64,000 nt of DNA. Source: Marinobacter lipolyticus (GTDB lineage Bacteria; Pseudomonadota; Gammaproteobacteria; Pseudomonadales; Oleiphilaceae). Made by a program: the position numbers and the translations under genes. The notes beneath the pieces were generated by a model. It saw only the letters and a list, made by a program, of their open reading frames with translations. It was not told the origin of the DNA and ran no database searches. Shown one piece after another: positions 7,282 through 15,588 of the stretch. Location: the NCBI RefSeq assembly GCF_018424605.1, contig NZ_QTKT01000002.1, positions 186,001-250,000 of the forward strand, read 5' to 3'. Every line of letters starts with the position of its first letter. Within the stretch, counting starts at the first letter, position 1.

Positions 7282-8799
7282 TTGCCATTAAATGGGCCCC
7301 TGCGATGGAAGCGATGGAGCCTTCTTGCTGTTCTGGTGATGATCGCTCTGTACGCGCAGCCCGCCCTTGCCGCCAATTGGTCATTCCTCCTCCAGCAGGG
7401 CAAGATCGAGCTGGCGTTGCCAGATATCAATGCCGAGGGCTGGTCGTTAAGCGGTCTGCGGGCGGATGTGAGAACTGCGGTTGAAGCGGACAATCGGGTT
7501 GCCACGGTTTACTTTCGGCCAGGGTCCCGACTGTACGCAAAGCAGATTGTCCAGACCGCATCGGAATCCCCTCTGCACCTGAGCGGTGTTCAGGTCGATC
7601 TCAGCGGCGTCAAACTGAGCGTGAAGCTAAAAGGCGCTGGCCCTCTTTCTGAGCGAGTTACCGTTTCCGGTGACGTGGTAATCACTCTTGATACTCTGGG
7701 TCACCCCCTCCTCCAGCCCCAAGGCTGGCAGTTCGCGGGCGCTTTGAATGGCTCACCGTCGGATTTGCGCGTTTGGGGGCAGGCGCAGTCGGAAGCCGGG
7801 CTGGTGGCCGATCTGGAGGTCCGGCGCGTTGCCAGTGAATTTATCGCCGCCCGGATCGACGCGACAGCGAAGGGGCAAAAAGGCGGTGACGCCCTCGCGG
7901 GTACGCTTTCCGGCTGGCCGAAGTCAGTGATACTGAGTTCGGGCCGGATAATTGCCGGACTGACCCTCAGGAAGCAGGGCGATCGGCCCGTAGAGATGGA
8001 CGGTCAGCTCCACTTTGAGCGGGTCGCCGGGGTCGTCGACCGTACCGCGGTCTCGGGCCTGAACGGCTTTCTGAAGGTCAGTCTCGAGGAGCAGATGCTG
8101 GTTGCCCGCGCCCGTGACGTGACCATCGACCAGATCAATCCCGGCATTGCCATCGGCCCTGCGCAAGTGCTGGCGGAATACAGGGCGCCCCGGGCCAACC
8201 CTCTCGCTGGCAAGCTCGACATCCAACAGGCTACGGCCGGGTTTCTCGGCGGCCGAATGAGGGTGGCGCCCGGCACCCTGGATTTCGCCGCAAACGACTT
8301 GCTGATTCCCATCGGGCTTTATGACATCTCATTGTCGGAACTGTTGCAGGTCTATCCCACCGAGGGCCTTGAGGGAATCGGTCAGCTCACCGGGCGTATT
8401 CCGGTCAGGATCAGCGACCAGGGGATAGAAGTCAGGGGCGGGGAACTCTCCGCTCGCGCACCCGGCGGACTGCTCAAGCTTCCCGCCGATCGGCTGCAGG
8501 GAATGCTTGGTGGCAACCAGGCCATGGATCTGGTGGTGCGGGCTTTGCAGAATTTTCACTATTCGGTGCTGGATAGCACGATAGACTACGATAACAGGGG
8601 CACGCTGACGCTTGATCTCCGGCTGGAGGGTGAGAATCCCGATGTCCGGGGAGGGCAGCCGGTGGTGCTCAATGTCAATCTGGAAGAGGATATTCCCGCC
8701 CTGTTAACCAGCCTTCAGTTGAGTGGCAGGGTCAATGAGGCCGTGACCGAACGTGTTCGGGAACGACTGCAACAATCCGGGCAGGAGGCAGTGCCATGA
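7282..8799 (+). CDS. YdbH-like envelope protein (PF11739 family), short form
   Basis: A 505-residue exported protein with a signal peptide (LLAVLVMIALYAQPALA) and a long beta-rich body. It resembles the C-terminal part of E. coli YdbH, an AsmA-like inner-membrane-anchored protein implicated with YnbE and YdbL in phospholipid transport to the outer membrane. The call rests mainly on the operon: ynbE-like and ydbL-like genes follow directly. E. coli YdbH is about 880 residues, so this form is much shorter. The start is TTG 7282, supported by ATAGGAG 7 bases upstream. The stop overlaps the next start (ATGA). Confidence 0.75.
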   Translation: MPLNGPLRWKRWSLLAVLVMIALYAQPALAANWSFLLQQGKIELALPDINAEGWSLSGLRADVRTAVEADNRVATVYFRPGSRLYAKQIVQTASESPLHLSGVQVDLSGVKLSVKLKGAGPLSERVTVSGDVVITLDTLGHPLLQPQGWQFAGALNGSPSDLRVWGQAQSEAGLVADLEVRRVASEFIAARIDATAKGQKGGDALAGTLSGWPKSVILSSGRIIAGLTLRKQGDRPVEMDGQLHFERVAGVVDRTAVSGLNGFLKVSLEEQMLVARARDVTIDQINPGIAIGPAQVLAEYRAPRANPLAGKLDIQQATAGFLGGRMRVAPGTLDFAANDLLIPIGLYDISLSELLQVYPTEGLEGIGQLTGRIPVRISDQGIEVRGGELSARAPGGLLKLPADRLQGMLGGNQAMDLVVRALQNFHYSVLDSTIDYDNRGTLTLDLRLEGENPDVRGGQPVVLNVNLEEDIPALLTSLQLSGRVNEAVTERVRERLQQSGQEAVP

Positions 8800-9011
8800 T
8801 GAATGTAGTGCGGTCGCAGCGTTCGCGTGCGGCTCGAGTGCTGATGTTGCTCACGGTGCCGCTGGCGTTCTACGCCTGCACGCCGACGGTGCAGATGGCG
8901 GCACCGAAGGAGCCGATTACGGTCAACCTGAACGTCAAGATCGAGCATGAGATCTACGTCAAGGTGGATAAGGAAGTGGATGAACTGTTCAGTGAACAGG
9001 GCCTGTTCTGA
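8796..9011 (+). CDS. ynbE: YnbE-like small lipoprotein
   Basis: A 71-residue lipoprotein with an N-terminal signal and lipobox FYAC, then the conserved YnbE segment EPITVNLNVKIEHEIYVKV. In E. coli YnbE is an outer-membrane lipoprotein that stacks with YdbH to make an intermembrane bridge, with YdbL modulating the complex. The start overlaps the upstream stop by 4 bases and has GGAGG 8 bases before it, so translation is coupled. The order ydbH-ynbE-ydbL matches E. coli. Confidence 0.85.
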   Translation: MMNVVRSQRSRAARVLMLLTVPLAFYACTPTVQMAAPKEPITVNLNVKIEHEIYVKVDKEVDELFSEQGLF

Positions 9012-9040
9012 GTTAGGCCGGACATATTAAGGAGTTGATG

Positions 9041-9385
9041 ATGAAACGACTGCTACAACTGGGCGCCTTCATTCTTGCATTGGGCATGACAACGTCTGCA
9101 TTGGCCATGGGGCTGGATGAAGCCAAGCAGAAGCTGGACGCAGTGAAACAGCAGGGGCTGGTCGGCGAGACGCCAACGGGTTATCTCGACGTGGTGCGGC
9201 CTGAAGCGGAAGCTCGGGAGGTGGTGGAAGCCATCAACACGGCGCGCCGGGACGAATATACCCGCATTGCCGAAAAGCATGGCATCCCGGTCACCCAGGT
9301 GGAGACCGTCGCGGGACAAAAAGCCGTTGAGAAGACGCCCTCCGGTCAGTTTGTGCTGGTCGACGGGCAGTGGGTGAAAAAATAA
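9041..9385 (+). CDS. ydbL: YdbL-like periplasmic protein (DUF1318)
   Basis: A 114-residue protein with a cleavable signal peptide (ILALGMTTSALAMG) and the DUF1318 body (KLDAVKQQGLVGETPTGYLDVV, then NTARRDEYTRIAEKHGIPV). It is the third member of the YdbH-YnbE-YdbL set and is thought to act in the periplasm as a chaperone or regulator of the other two. The start is ATG 9041, 6 bases after AAGGAG (9029-9034). Confidence 0.87.
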   Translation: MKRLLQLGAFILALGMTTSALAMGLDEAKQKLDAVKQQGLVGETPTGYLDVVRPEAEAREVVEAINTARRDEYTRIAEKHGIPVTQVETVAGQKAVEKTPSGQFVLVDGQWVKK

Positions 9386-9519
9386 CGGGTGGCGCTGGGG
9401 ACACCATTATTTCCTGTTAATGAATCTGGAAAAAACCCGGGCGCGGTACCATGGTAGTGGATAGCACGTTGAGGAATGTGTTGGAGACCTGACCTTACTC
9501 TCTGCAAGGGAGGTGTACC

Positions 9520-10053
9520 ATGAAACCAGCGGTTGCGGTAACCGGAGAATCCGCCGATCACAAGGTGGCAGCGGTGTTCTCCAACGAAACAGAGGCTCAC
9601 CGGGCGGTCAAGGCCCTGTCGGGCACGGCCGGCCTTGAAGGCGCCCAGATAAAGCTGCTGTCACCTGAGGATGCCCATCAGGAGCGACAGATCGAACCGG
9701 AGGCCGGCGGTATCTGGCGTACTCTGGTTCGTGCCCACATTGGCCTCGGCCTGCTGGGCGCGGTTGCCGGTGCGCTGCTTTTCTTTGTGCTGTTTGCCTC
9801 GGGCATCGAGTTCATCCGCCAGAGTGCGGTGATGGCCGCTATTGTATTGACGGCGATCGGTGGTGCTATCGGCCTGATGGCAGGCGGACTGGTAACGCTG
9901 CGGCCTGACCATGCCCGTTACGCCCAGGCGGCACAGTCCGCCTTGAAAAAAGGCGAGTATGTACTGACCGTCCATGCCCGTAGCGGTGACCAGCTGAAAG
10001 CCGCGGTTGCGGAGCTAGAGCATCATCACGCGAAGATTGTCCGTACGCTCTGA
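9520..10053 (+). CDS. Unknown protein with paired transmembrane segments
   Basis: A 177-residue protein with a soluble N-terminal part (VAAVFSNETEAHRAVKAL, about 16-33), two adjacent transmembrane helices at about 73-95 and 102-125, and a soluble C-terminal part. The N-terminal segment is the kind of alpha/beta stretch found in stress-type membrane proteins that begin with a sensor of heavy-metal-like fold. I do not recognise a defined family. A strong GGGAGGTG lies 7-8 bases before the ATG. It stands alone, converging with rluF. Confidence 0.65.
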   Translation: MKPAVAVTGESADHKVAAVFSNETEAHRAVKALSGTAGLEGAQIKLLSPEDAHQERQIEPEAGGIWRTLVRAHIGLGLLGAVAGALLFFVLFASGIEFIRQSAVMAAIVLTAIGGAIGLMAGGLVTLRPDHARYAQAAQSALKKGEYVLTVHARSGDQLKAAVAELEHHHAKIVRTL

Positions 10054-10071
10054 TCACCGAGCCGGGGCCGG

Positions 10072-11004
10072 CTAGCGCTTGGTGCTTCGCTGCCGGGGTT
10101 TGCCAAGTTTGCCAGGTTTGCGGCGCTTCGCCGTCGGCTTCGCACCCGCTCCGGCCGGTTTGTGCCGGGAGGGGTGTCCGTTGCGGCCAGCAGGCTTGCC
10201 CGAGGTAATCCCGGCGGTGCCAGACTTTGCCTTGCGCGGTGGCTTTTTTCCCGGTTGTTTCTTGCCGGTTTCGGGCGCTTCCGACGAAGAGTCCCGTATG
10301 GCGTCGAACAGTTTGGTCAATTCCTGTTGTGTCAGGTCGCGCCACTGTCCGACGGGCAGGTCTTTCAGGCTGACATTCATGATGCGGACCCGTTCCAGTC
10401 GGGTGACCTCGTAGCCGAAATGCTCACACATGCGGCGGATCTGCCGGTTCAGGCCCTGCACCAGCGTAATGCGGAAGACAAAGCGGGATTCCTGGCTGAC
10501 CTTGCATCGTTTGGTGACCGTGCCCAGAATCGGCACGCCACTGGCCATGCCCTTGATAAACGCCGCGGTGACAGGCTTGTCGACGGTGACCAGATATTCC
10601 TTTTCGTGATTGTTGCCGGCCCGAAGAATCTTGTTGACCAGATCACCATTGCTGGTCATGAAGATCAGCCCCTGGGAATCCTTGTCGAGCCGGCCAATCG
10701 GGAAAATCCTCTCACTGTGGCCCACAAATCGCTGAATGTTGTGCTTCTCCGCGCTGTCGGTGGTGCTGACAATGCCTACCGGTTTGTTGAGCGCGATGAA
10801 CACCAGTTCGTCCTCGGAGCGAGGCTCGATCACCTGGCCATTCACCTTGACGGTATCGCCGGGCAGCACCTGATCGCCAACGCTGGCGCGCTTGCCATTG
10901 ATATGGACGTTGCCCTGCTCGATATAACGATCCGCTTCCCGCCGCGAGCACATGCCGCTCTCGCTGATGTATTTATTGAGACGGGTGGAGTTTCCGGAGG
11001 TCAT
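10072..11004 (-). CDS. rluF: 23S rRNA pseudouridine synthase RluF
   Basis: A 310-residue pseudouridine synthase with an S4 RNA-binding domain at residues 7-54 ([24 protein letters not shown]) and the RsuA/RluB/E/F catalytic domain. The catalytic Asp is Asp107 in [10 protein letters not shown], the same number as in E. coli RluF, which modifies U2604 of 23S rRNA and tRNA-Tyr. The last 70 or so residues are a low-complexity Lys/Arg/Pro/Gly tail, probably a disordered RNA-binding extension. It is divergent from arfB, another ribosome-related gene. Confidence 0.9.
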   Translation of the reverse strand: MTSGNSTRLNKYISESGMCSRREADRYIEQGNVHINGKRASVGDQVLPGDTVKVNGQVIEPRSEDELVFIALNKPVGIVSTTDSAEKHNIQRFVGHSERIFPIGRLDKDSQGLIFMTSNGDLVNKILRAGNNHEKEYLVTVDKPVTAAFIKGMASGVPILGTVTKRCKVSQESRFVFRITLVQGLNRQIRRMCEHFGYEVTRLERVRIMNVSLKDLPVGQWRDLTQQELTKLFDAIRDSSSEAPETGKKQPGKKPPRKAKSGTAGITSGKPAGRNGHPSRHKPAGAGAKPTAKRRKPGKLGKPRQRSTKR

Positions 11005-11162
11005 AGAGGCCCTGTGATGAGTAAACGTTGTGCTGTGGAGTGTGCGGTGGCGTGTGTATTGGTGAATGCATGATAACAGGGTCGCGGGAAAGCGTCAGTG
11101 AACGCTCAAGCCCTACCTGAGCGCAATTGTGTTATGGCCCGTGATTCTTTAACTTACGTTCT

Positions 11163-11576
11163 ATGCTAAAAATCTCCAATGCAGTAGAGCTTGCCGACTG
11201 GGAAATCGACATCACCCAGATTCGTGCCCAGGGTGCCGGTGGCCAGAATGTGAACAAGGTGGCGTCGGCGGTGCATCTCCGTTTTGACATTCTTCACTCC
11301 AGCCTGCCGCCATTCTACAAAGAGCGGCTGATGGCAATGTCGGACCAGCGCATCAGCAAAGATGGCATCGTGATCATCAAGGCCCAGTCGTTCCGGACTC
11401 TGGAGCTCAATAAGGAAGATGCGCTGGAGCGCCTGCGGGAGCTGATTCAGCAGGCGGTCAAACTGCAGAAAGCGCGCCGTCCCACGCGACCGACGAAATC
11501 TTCCCAGCGTAAACGCGTTGACCGTAAAACCCAGAAGGGCAAAACCAAGGCGCTGCGGGGCAAGGTAAAAATCTGA
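11163..11576 (+). CDS. arfB: Peptidyl-tRNA hydrolase ArfB (YaeJ), ribosome rescue factor
   Basis: A 137-residue release-factor-like protein with the catalytic GGQ at residues 26-28 (AQGAGGQNVNKV) and a basic C-terminal tail (KSSQRKRVDRKTQKGKTKALRGKVK) that in ArfB enters the empty mRNA channel. It releases nascent chains from ribosomes stalled on truncated mRNA without a stop codon. Length and organisation match E. coli ArfB. No clear Shine-Dalgarno is seen before ATG 11163. Confidence 0.93.
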   Translation: MLKISNAVELADWEIDITQIRAQGAGGQNVNKVASAVHLRFDILHSSLPPFYKERLMAMSDQRISKDGIVIIKAQSFRTLELNKEDALERLRELIQQAVKLQKARRPTRPTKSSQRKRVDRKTQKGKTKALRGKVKI

Positions 11577-11611
11577 CCGCGATCTCTCCCAGGTCAAAAG
11601 GGCATGATGCT

Positions 11612-12235
11612 ATGGCGGAGCTGCGGCTCGAGCATTTGTCAGTTGGCGCAGTGAAAAGCGCGAGCATAACCATTGCCAGCGCAGAGATCCTGTGTCTGTC
11701 CGGCCGCTCTGGCAGTGGTAAGAGCCGGTTGTTGAGGGCGGTTGCCGATCTGGAGCCCCACGGCGGCCGCATCTGGCTTGGCGGTACCGAACAGACCACG
11801 GTGCCAGGTCATATCTGGCGGCGGCAGGTGATGATGGTGCCTGCCGACAGCCAGTGGTGGGCGGATCGGGTTGGGGAGCATTTCACCGTAACGGACCTGT
11901 CAGCCGCCACGCTGAACGCTGGCCTGGATCAGTTGGGGCTTGATCGTGATGTTATGCACTGGCCGGTCAGCCGGCTTTCCTCCGGAGAAAAACAGCGGCT
12001 GGCTCTGCTACGGGCTGTGGCGAGGAAACCCTCCGCCTTGCTGCTGGATGAACCGACCGCCAATCTGGATAGCGAAGCGGTAGCGCGCGTTGAAGCCTGG
12101 CTTCAAAGGGAAATCGTGGCGCGCCAGCTGCCGGTGATCTGGGTGGCCCATGATCGACAACAGATCACCCGTGTGGGCGATCGCCACCTTGCCATCCGCG
12201 GCAGCGCAGTGGAGGTGGTCGATGGAAGTCATTGA
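11612..12235 (+). CDS. fetA: FetA-type ABC exporter ATP-binding protein
   Basis: A 207-residue ABC ATPase with Walker A GRSGSGKS (31-38), the signature RLSSGEKQR, Walker B ALLLDEP and the H-loop in VAHDR. The small size and the UPF0014-type permease gene overlapping its 3' end identify a FetAB (YbbLM) transporter, which in E. coli exports iron and improves oxidative-stress resistance. The two coding regions overlap by 14 bases, so expression is translationally coupled. Confidence 0.85.
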   Translation: MAELRLEHLSVGAVKSASITIASAEILCLSGRSGSGKSRLLRAVADLEPHGGRIWLGGTEQTTVPGHIWRRQVMMVPADSQWWADRVGEHFTVTDLSAATLNAGLDQLGLDRDVMHWPVSRLSSGEKQRLALLRAVARKPSALLLDEPTANLDSEAVARVEAWLQREIVARQLPVIWVAHDRQQITRVGDRHLAIRGSAVEVVDGSH

Positions 12236-13019
12236 CCTGCAGTGGTGGAAGTTGGCGCTGGCTGCCGTGATGATTCTGCTGCTGGCGGTTTTTTCGCATC
12301 TCGCCCGGTTGGGTATAACCCGGAGCCTTCTCGTCAGCGCCCTGCGCACGGTGGTCCAGCTTTCCCTGATTGGTCTGGTGCTGGAGGCATTGTTTGCCTC
12401 CGCAGGTTTGTTCTGGGTGGGGCTGATGGCCCTGATCATGTTGCTGGTGGCGGGCCGGGAAGTGATGGCGCGGCAACAGCGTCGCCTGACCGGGGGCTGG
12501 ACGTGGGGGATCGGAACCGGCGCCATGTTCCTGTCGTCGTTCACGGTGACGGTGCTGACGCTGACCGTGGTGATTGGTCCTGCCCCCTGGTATGCGCCGC
12601 AATACGCCATTCCCCTGCTGGGGATGATGCTGGGCAACACCATGACCGGTGTTGCTCTCAGTCTGGATCGGTTGACCGAATCGTTCTGGCGCCAGCGTGC
12701 GGTTATCGAGAATCGTCTGATGCTGGGGGAGACCTGGCACCAGGCGGTGGCGGATATCCGCAAGGACGCCATGCGCGGTGGTATGATGCCGTCCATCAAC
12801 GCAATGGCGGCCGCGGGTATCGTCAGTCTGCCGGGAATGATGACCGGTCAGATTCTGGCCGGGAGCCCGCCCTCGGTTGCCGTCAAGTACCAGATCCTGA
12901 TTATGTTGACGATCACCGTAGGGACCGGCTTTGGCGCTTTGATGGCGGTGGCCTGGGGCAGCCGTCGCCTGTTCGATGATCGCGAGCGCCTGCGTCTTGA
13001 CCGGCTTTCCGGTTCCTGA
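12222..13019 (+). CDS. fetB: FetB-type ABC exporter permease (UPF0014)
   Basis: A 265-residue membrane protein with about seven hydrophobic segments and the UPF0014/FetB signatures LRTVVQLSLIGLVL, IPLLGMMLGNTMTGVALSLDR and MMPSINAMAAAGIVSLPGMMTGQIL. It forms the membrane part of the putative iron exporter with FetA. The start is ATG 12222 inside the 3' end of fetA, with GGAGGTGG at 12211-12218; longer upstream readings overlap fetA extensively and are rejected. Confidence 0.9.
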   Translation: MEVIDLQWWKLALAAVMILLLAVFSHLARLGITRSLLVSALRTVVQLSLIGLVLEALFASAGLFWVGLMALIMLLVAGREVMARQQRRLTGGWTWGIGTGAMFLSSFTVTVLTLTVVIGPAPWYAPQYAIPLLGMMLGNTMTGVALSLDRLTESFWRQRAVIENRLMLGETWHQAVADIRKDAMRGGMMPSINAMAAAGIVSLPGMMTGQILAGSPPSVAVKYQILIMLTITVGTGFGALMAVAWGSRRLFDDRERLRLDRLSGS

Positions 13020-13044
13020 AGCCATTCCGGTTGCTAATGCCAGA

Positions 13045-13059
13045 TGTTATAGTATAACA
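13045..13059. promoter_or_regulatory. Zur-like operator (perfect 7-1-7 palindrome)
   Basis: The sequence TGTTATAGTATAACA is a perfect inverted repeat around one base. It matches the core of the known gammaproteobacterial Zur box (GAAATGTTATANTATAACATTTC). It lies 32 bases before the start of the COG0523 metallochaperone gene, an ideal position for zinc-dependent repression. Confidence 0.8.
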
Positions 13060-13091
13060 AGTTAAATCTGCCCACCTGTGTGAGTCCACCC

Positions 13092-14078
13092 ATGATCAAA
13101 CCCATCAAGACCAACCTTATTCTTGGCTTTCTAGGCGTGGGCAAAACCACGGCAATACTGGATTTGCTCAAACAGCGTCCTGAGGGGGAAGTCTGGGCGG
13201 TGCTGGTTAACGAATTTGGCGAGGTGGGCATTGATGGCGCCCTGCTGGAAACCGAGGGCGCCTTCGTGCGGGAGATTCCCGGAGGCTGCATGTGCTGCGT
13301 GGCTGGCCTGCCGATGCAGATTGGCCTCAATCAGCTGATTCACAAAGCGAAGCCGGATCGCCTGCTGATTGAGCCGACCGGGCTGGGGCACCCTTCGCAG
13401 ATTATCGAGACCCTGACCGGTGAGCACTATCAGGACGTTCTGGATCTTGGCCCGGTAATCTGCCTGGTGGATCCGCGCCGGCTGGCGGATGCGCGGGTGC
13501 GCGACAATGTGCAGTTTCGCGATCAGGTTGCTGCCAGTGACATTCTGGTGGCGAACAAGACCGATGCCTGCACGGCGGAGCAGATCGACGCTTTTGATGG
13601 GTGGGCGGCAGCACTGAATCCTGGCAAGCGTGCCGTTGCTCATACCAGTTTCGGACAGATGTCGCTGCAGTGGCTGGACGGCAACGCTAGTCTGCCGCCG
13701 GTAACGGCGCCCCATGCCCACCATGACCATGCCCGGCGTGCACCGGCGGACACCGGCGCAGACATCCAGGAGGAGCCCTGGCAACTGGTGACGAATCAGG
13801 GGCAGGGACATTTCAGTGTGGGCTGGAAAATTCATCCGGAACTGAAACTGGACGAGAACGCACTGCTTGCGCTGGCGATGGACGAAACACTGGCACGTTT
13901 CAAGGCGGTGGTGCATTGCCTGGATGGCTGGCGGGCGGTGAACGTTGCCGACGGAGCCATGTCGGTGGTCGCGACAGAAGCAAGGGAACTCTCCCGTATC
14001 GAGGTTATCGCACCCCAGGCACTGGATGCGCATGCGCTGGATCGGCAGGTGCGGGCAGCCGCCGGTCTTGTCGATTAA
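13092..14078 (+). CDS. COG0523/CobW-type GTPase, likely Zur-regulated zinc chaperone
   Basis: A 328-residue G3E GTPase with Walker A GFLGVGKT (12-19), the metal-binding CMCC motif at 66-69 in GGCMCC, NKTD for guanine recognition, and a His-rich linker (HAHHDHARR) before the C-terminal CobW_C domain. Such proteins deliver zinc or other metals to client enzymes. The Zur-like palindrome directly upstream points to a zinc-starvation role (ZigA/ZagA/YeiR group) rather than cobalamin synthesis; no cob genes are nearby. The start is ATG 13092. The 3' end overlaps the convergent next gene by 4 bases. Confidence 0.88.
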   Translation: MIKPIKTNLILGFLGVGKTTAILDLLKQRPEGEVWAVLVNEFGEVGIDGALLETEGAFVREIPGGCMCCVAGLPMQIGLNQLIHKAKPDRLLIEPTGLGHPSQIIETLTGEHYQDVLDLGPVICLVDPRRLADARVRDNVQFRDQVAASDILVANKTDACTAEQIDAFDGWAAALNPGKRAVAHTSFGQMSLQWLDGNASLPPVTAPHAHHDHARRAPADTGADIQEEPWQLVTNQGQGHFSVGWKIHPELKLDENALLALAMDETLARFKAVVHCLDGWRAVNVADGAMSVVATEARELSRIEVIAPQALDAHALDRQVRAAAGLVD

Positions 14079-14563
14079 TCCTGAAGCTCTTCGGAAATTT
14101 CCTGAAGCACAGGGTCCATCAGCCGGTAGACCCAGACGGTTTCGCCCTCCCGCAACTCGAGCTTCACGCGTTCGTAGCGTACGCCGAGCCTTTCATAGCG
14201 ATCCAGCGACCGCAGTTCACCCGCACTGACCCGGATAATCTCTCCTTCGGTGACCGCTCCGTCGGCGGGCCGGATATCCAGATGCTCTCTGCGGAAGCCG
14301 GGCAGCCACGCAGGTTCACCTTCACCGGCCCGTCCCATCACCAGCCAGCGCACCCAGGGGTGGGTGAGGGTGCCATAGACAAACACAGAGTGGGTGGTGC
14401 CATCCTCAATAATGGGCAGATCCTCTGGAGGGTTGTAGCCGTAGGGGCTGGCAAAGGTCAGCCACAAGTAGCCGATGCCCAGGGCGAACAGCGCTGTGAT
14501 GGCGGCCAGGGTGCGCTGCAGGATTCGCCGGCGCGGGCGAACGGGGATTTGCTGATCGGGCAT
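14075..14563 (-). CDS. Membrane-anchored gamma-glutamylcyclotransferase-like protein
   Basis: A 162-residue protein with one N-terminal transmembrane helix (about 18-38) followed by a GGCT/AIG2-like domain. The substrate-binding signature YGTL is at 63-66 (FVYGTLTHPWVRW), and LDRYERLG fits the conserved acidic region. The family releases 5-oxoproline from gamma-glutamyl compounds, but the substrate here is unknown and the membrane anchor is unusual. The start is ATG 14563; the much longer open frame upstream runs into the neighbouring gene and is not used. Confidence 0.7.
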   Translation of the reverse strand: MPDQQIPVRPRRRILQRTLAAITALFALGIGYLWLTFASPYGYNPPEDLPIIEDGTTHSVFVYGTLTHPWVRWLVMGRAGEGEPAWLPGFRREHLDIRPADGAVTEGEIIRVSAGELRSLDRYERLGVRYERVKLELREGETVWVYRLMDPVLQEISEELQD

Positions 14564-14672
14564 GAGGTGCCAGCTGCTCCGGTTGTCATGGCTGAGAGAA
14601 GGTAGGGTACCATCCGGAGCATTTCTGGCAAGGAGGGAGCTGTCTCCGGAGCTGAGTCCGGAGACAGCGGGG

Positions 14673-15497
14673 TCAGTGGCCGTAAACCCGCAGCGCGGTG
14701 TCCTGAACAGAGAGGTTGTCCAGAGCAATCGAACCGATGGACGTACCGCCCACCAGCACCTGGCCAATCTGCATGTCTGCCTCAAAGGTATTGAGATCAA
14801 TGGCCAGCGATGAGTCCCCGGCGGCGTTGGTGCCGTTGTAGACGTCCATATCGACCTTGGCGCCAAGCTGGGTGATCAGTGGGTTAGCCGGGTCGTAATT
14901 GGCGCCTGTCAGGCGCAGGTCGCGGATACCGAGGGCCAGAAACGGCATGTCCATGTCCATATCATCAATGGCAAACAGGGTTTGCAGATTGAGCACGTCG
15001 GTTTCGGTATCGATATTGATTTTCAGTTCGGTGAAAACGCCATCAATCGACAGATTGTCCGCGATCAGCGTACTGTCGGTATGGCCCTCGAGGGTCCAGC
15101 TTCCCGTGCGAATGCCAAAATCAATGGGAGCGGCCACCAGCGGAAACACGTTGATCTGTGCATCGCCGTCATCGAGGACATCGATGTCAATCTTGATGTT
15201 ATCGATCAGATCGCTGGTCTCACCGAACAGGAAGGGGCGAATGGCCGGGTCGTCAAATTCGGCGAACAGGTCGGTGCGGTTGGCGCCGCCGATCTCGATG
15301 TCCTTTACGGACAATGAGCCCTCGTCGGTATAACGGAATTCATCCATCGTGACTCGGGTTTCCAGCTCAATCGTTACGCCGGCCTGACCGGTGATGTTGC
15401 CCATGTGAGCATCTTCAAGGGGTTTGAGGTCAGCGTAGCCGGCCAGCGGTAGTGTCGCGATGGCCAATGCCAGTGTCGTCTTCTTCAGGCTTTTCAT
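14673..15497 (-). CDS. DUF6160-type secreted protein
   Basis: A 274-residue exported protein with a signal peptide (LALAIATLPLAGYA) and a body rich in Asp, Thr and Gly with beta-strand periodicity (GNITGQAGVTIELETRV, then SVKDIEIGG). This resembles the DUF6160 family seen in Marinobacter and other marine gammaproteobacteria; the GQAGVTIE motif near the mature N-terminus is the clearest landmark. Function is unknown; a surface or filament role would be a guess. It lies downstream of the choice-of-anchor D protein on the same strand. Confidence 0.65.
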   Translation of the reverse strand: MKSLKKTTLALAIATLPLAGYADLKPLEDAHMGNITGQAGVTIELETRVTMDEFRYTDEGSLSVKDIEIGGANRTDLFAEFDDPAIRPFLFGETSDLIDNIKIDIDVLDDGDAQINVFPLVAAPIDFGIRTGSWTLEGHTDSTLIADNLSIDGVFTELKINIDTETDVLNLQTLFAIDDMDMDMPFLALGIRDLRLTGANYDPANPLITQLGAKVDMDVYNGTNAAGDSSLAIDLNTFEADMQIGQVLVGGTSIGSIALDNLSVQDTALRVYGH

Positions 15498-15588
15498 TGT
15501 TATCGTCCTTTACTGTTTTTGTAAGGTGGCCAGCCGGCTGGTACCGCGTCCGGCTGGCCTGGAGAACGTCATTGTCTCCGTTGCTTCC

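Noticed and set aside
10072..10300. Lys/Arg/Pro-rich tail of RluF as a separate frameshifted product
   Set aside because: The frame is continuous with the catalytic domain, and basic disordered tails are usual in RsuA/RluB-F proteins of these bacteria.
12150..12235. Upstream start of fetB inside fetA
   Set aside because: It would create an 86-base overlap with no homology to FetB; ATG 12222 has a strong Shine-Dalgarno.
14566..14866. Long N-terminal extension of the gamma-glutamylcyclotransferase-like gene, and a plus-strand frame over the same bases
   Set aside because: The extension overlaps the neighbouring DUF6160 gene and its residues are not protein-like; the ATG at 14563 gives a normal transmembrane start.
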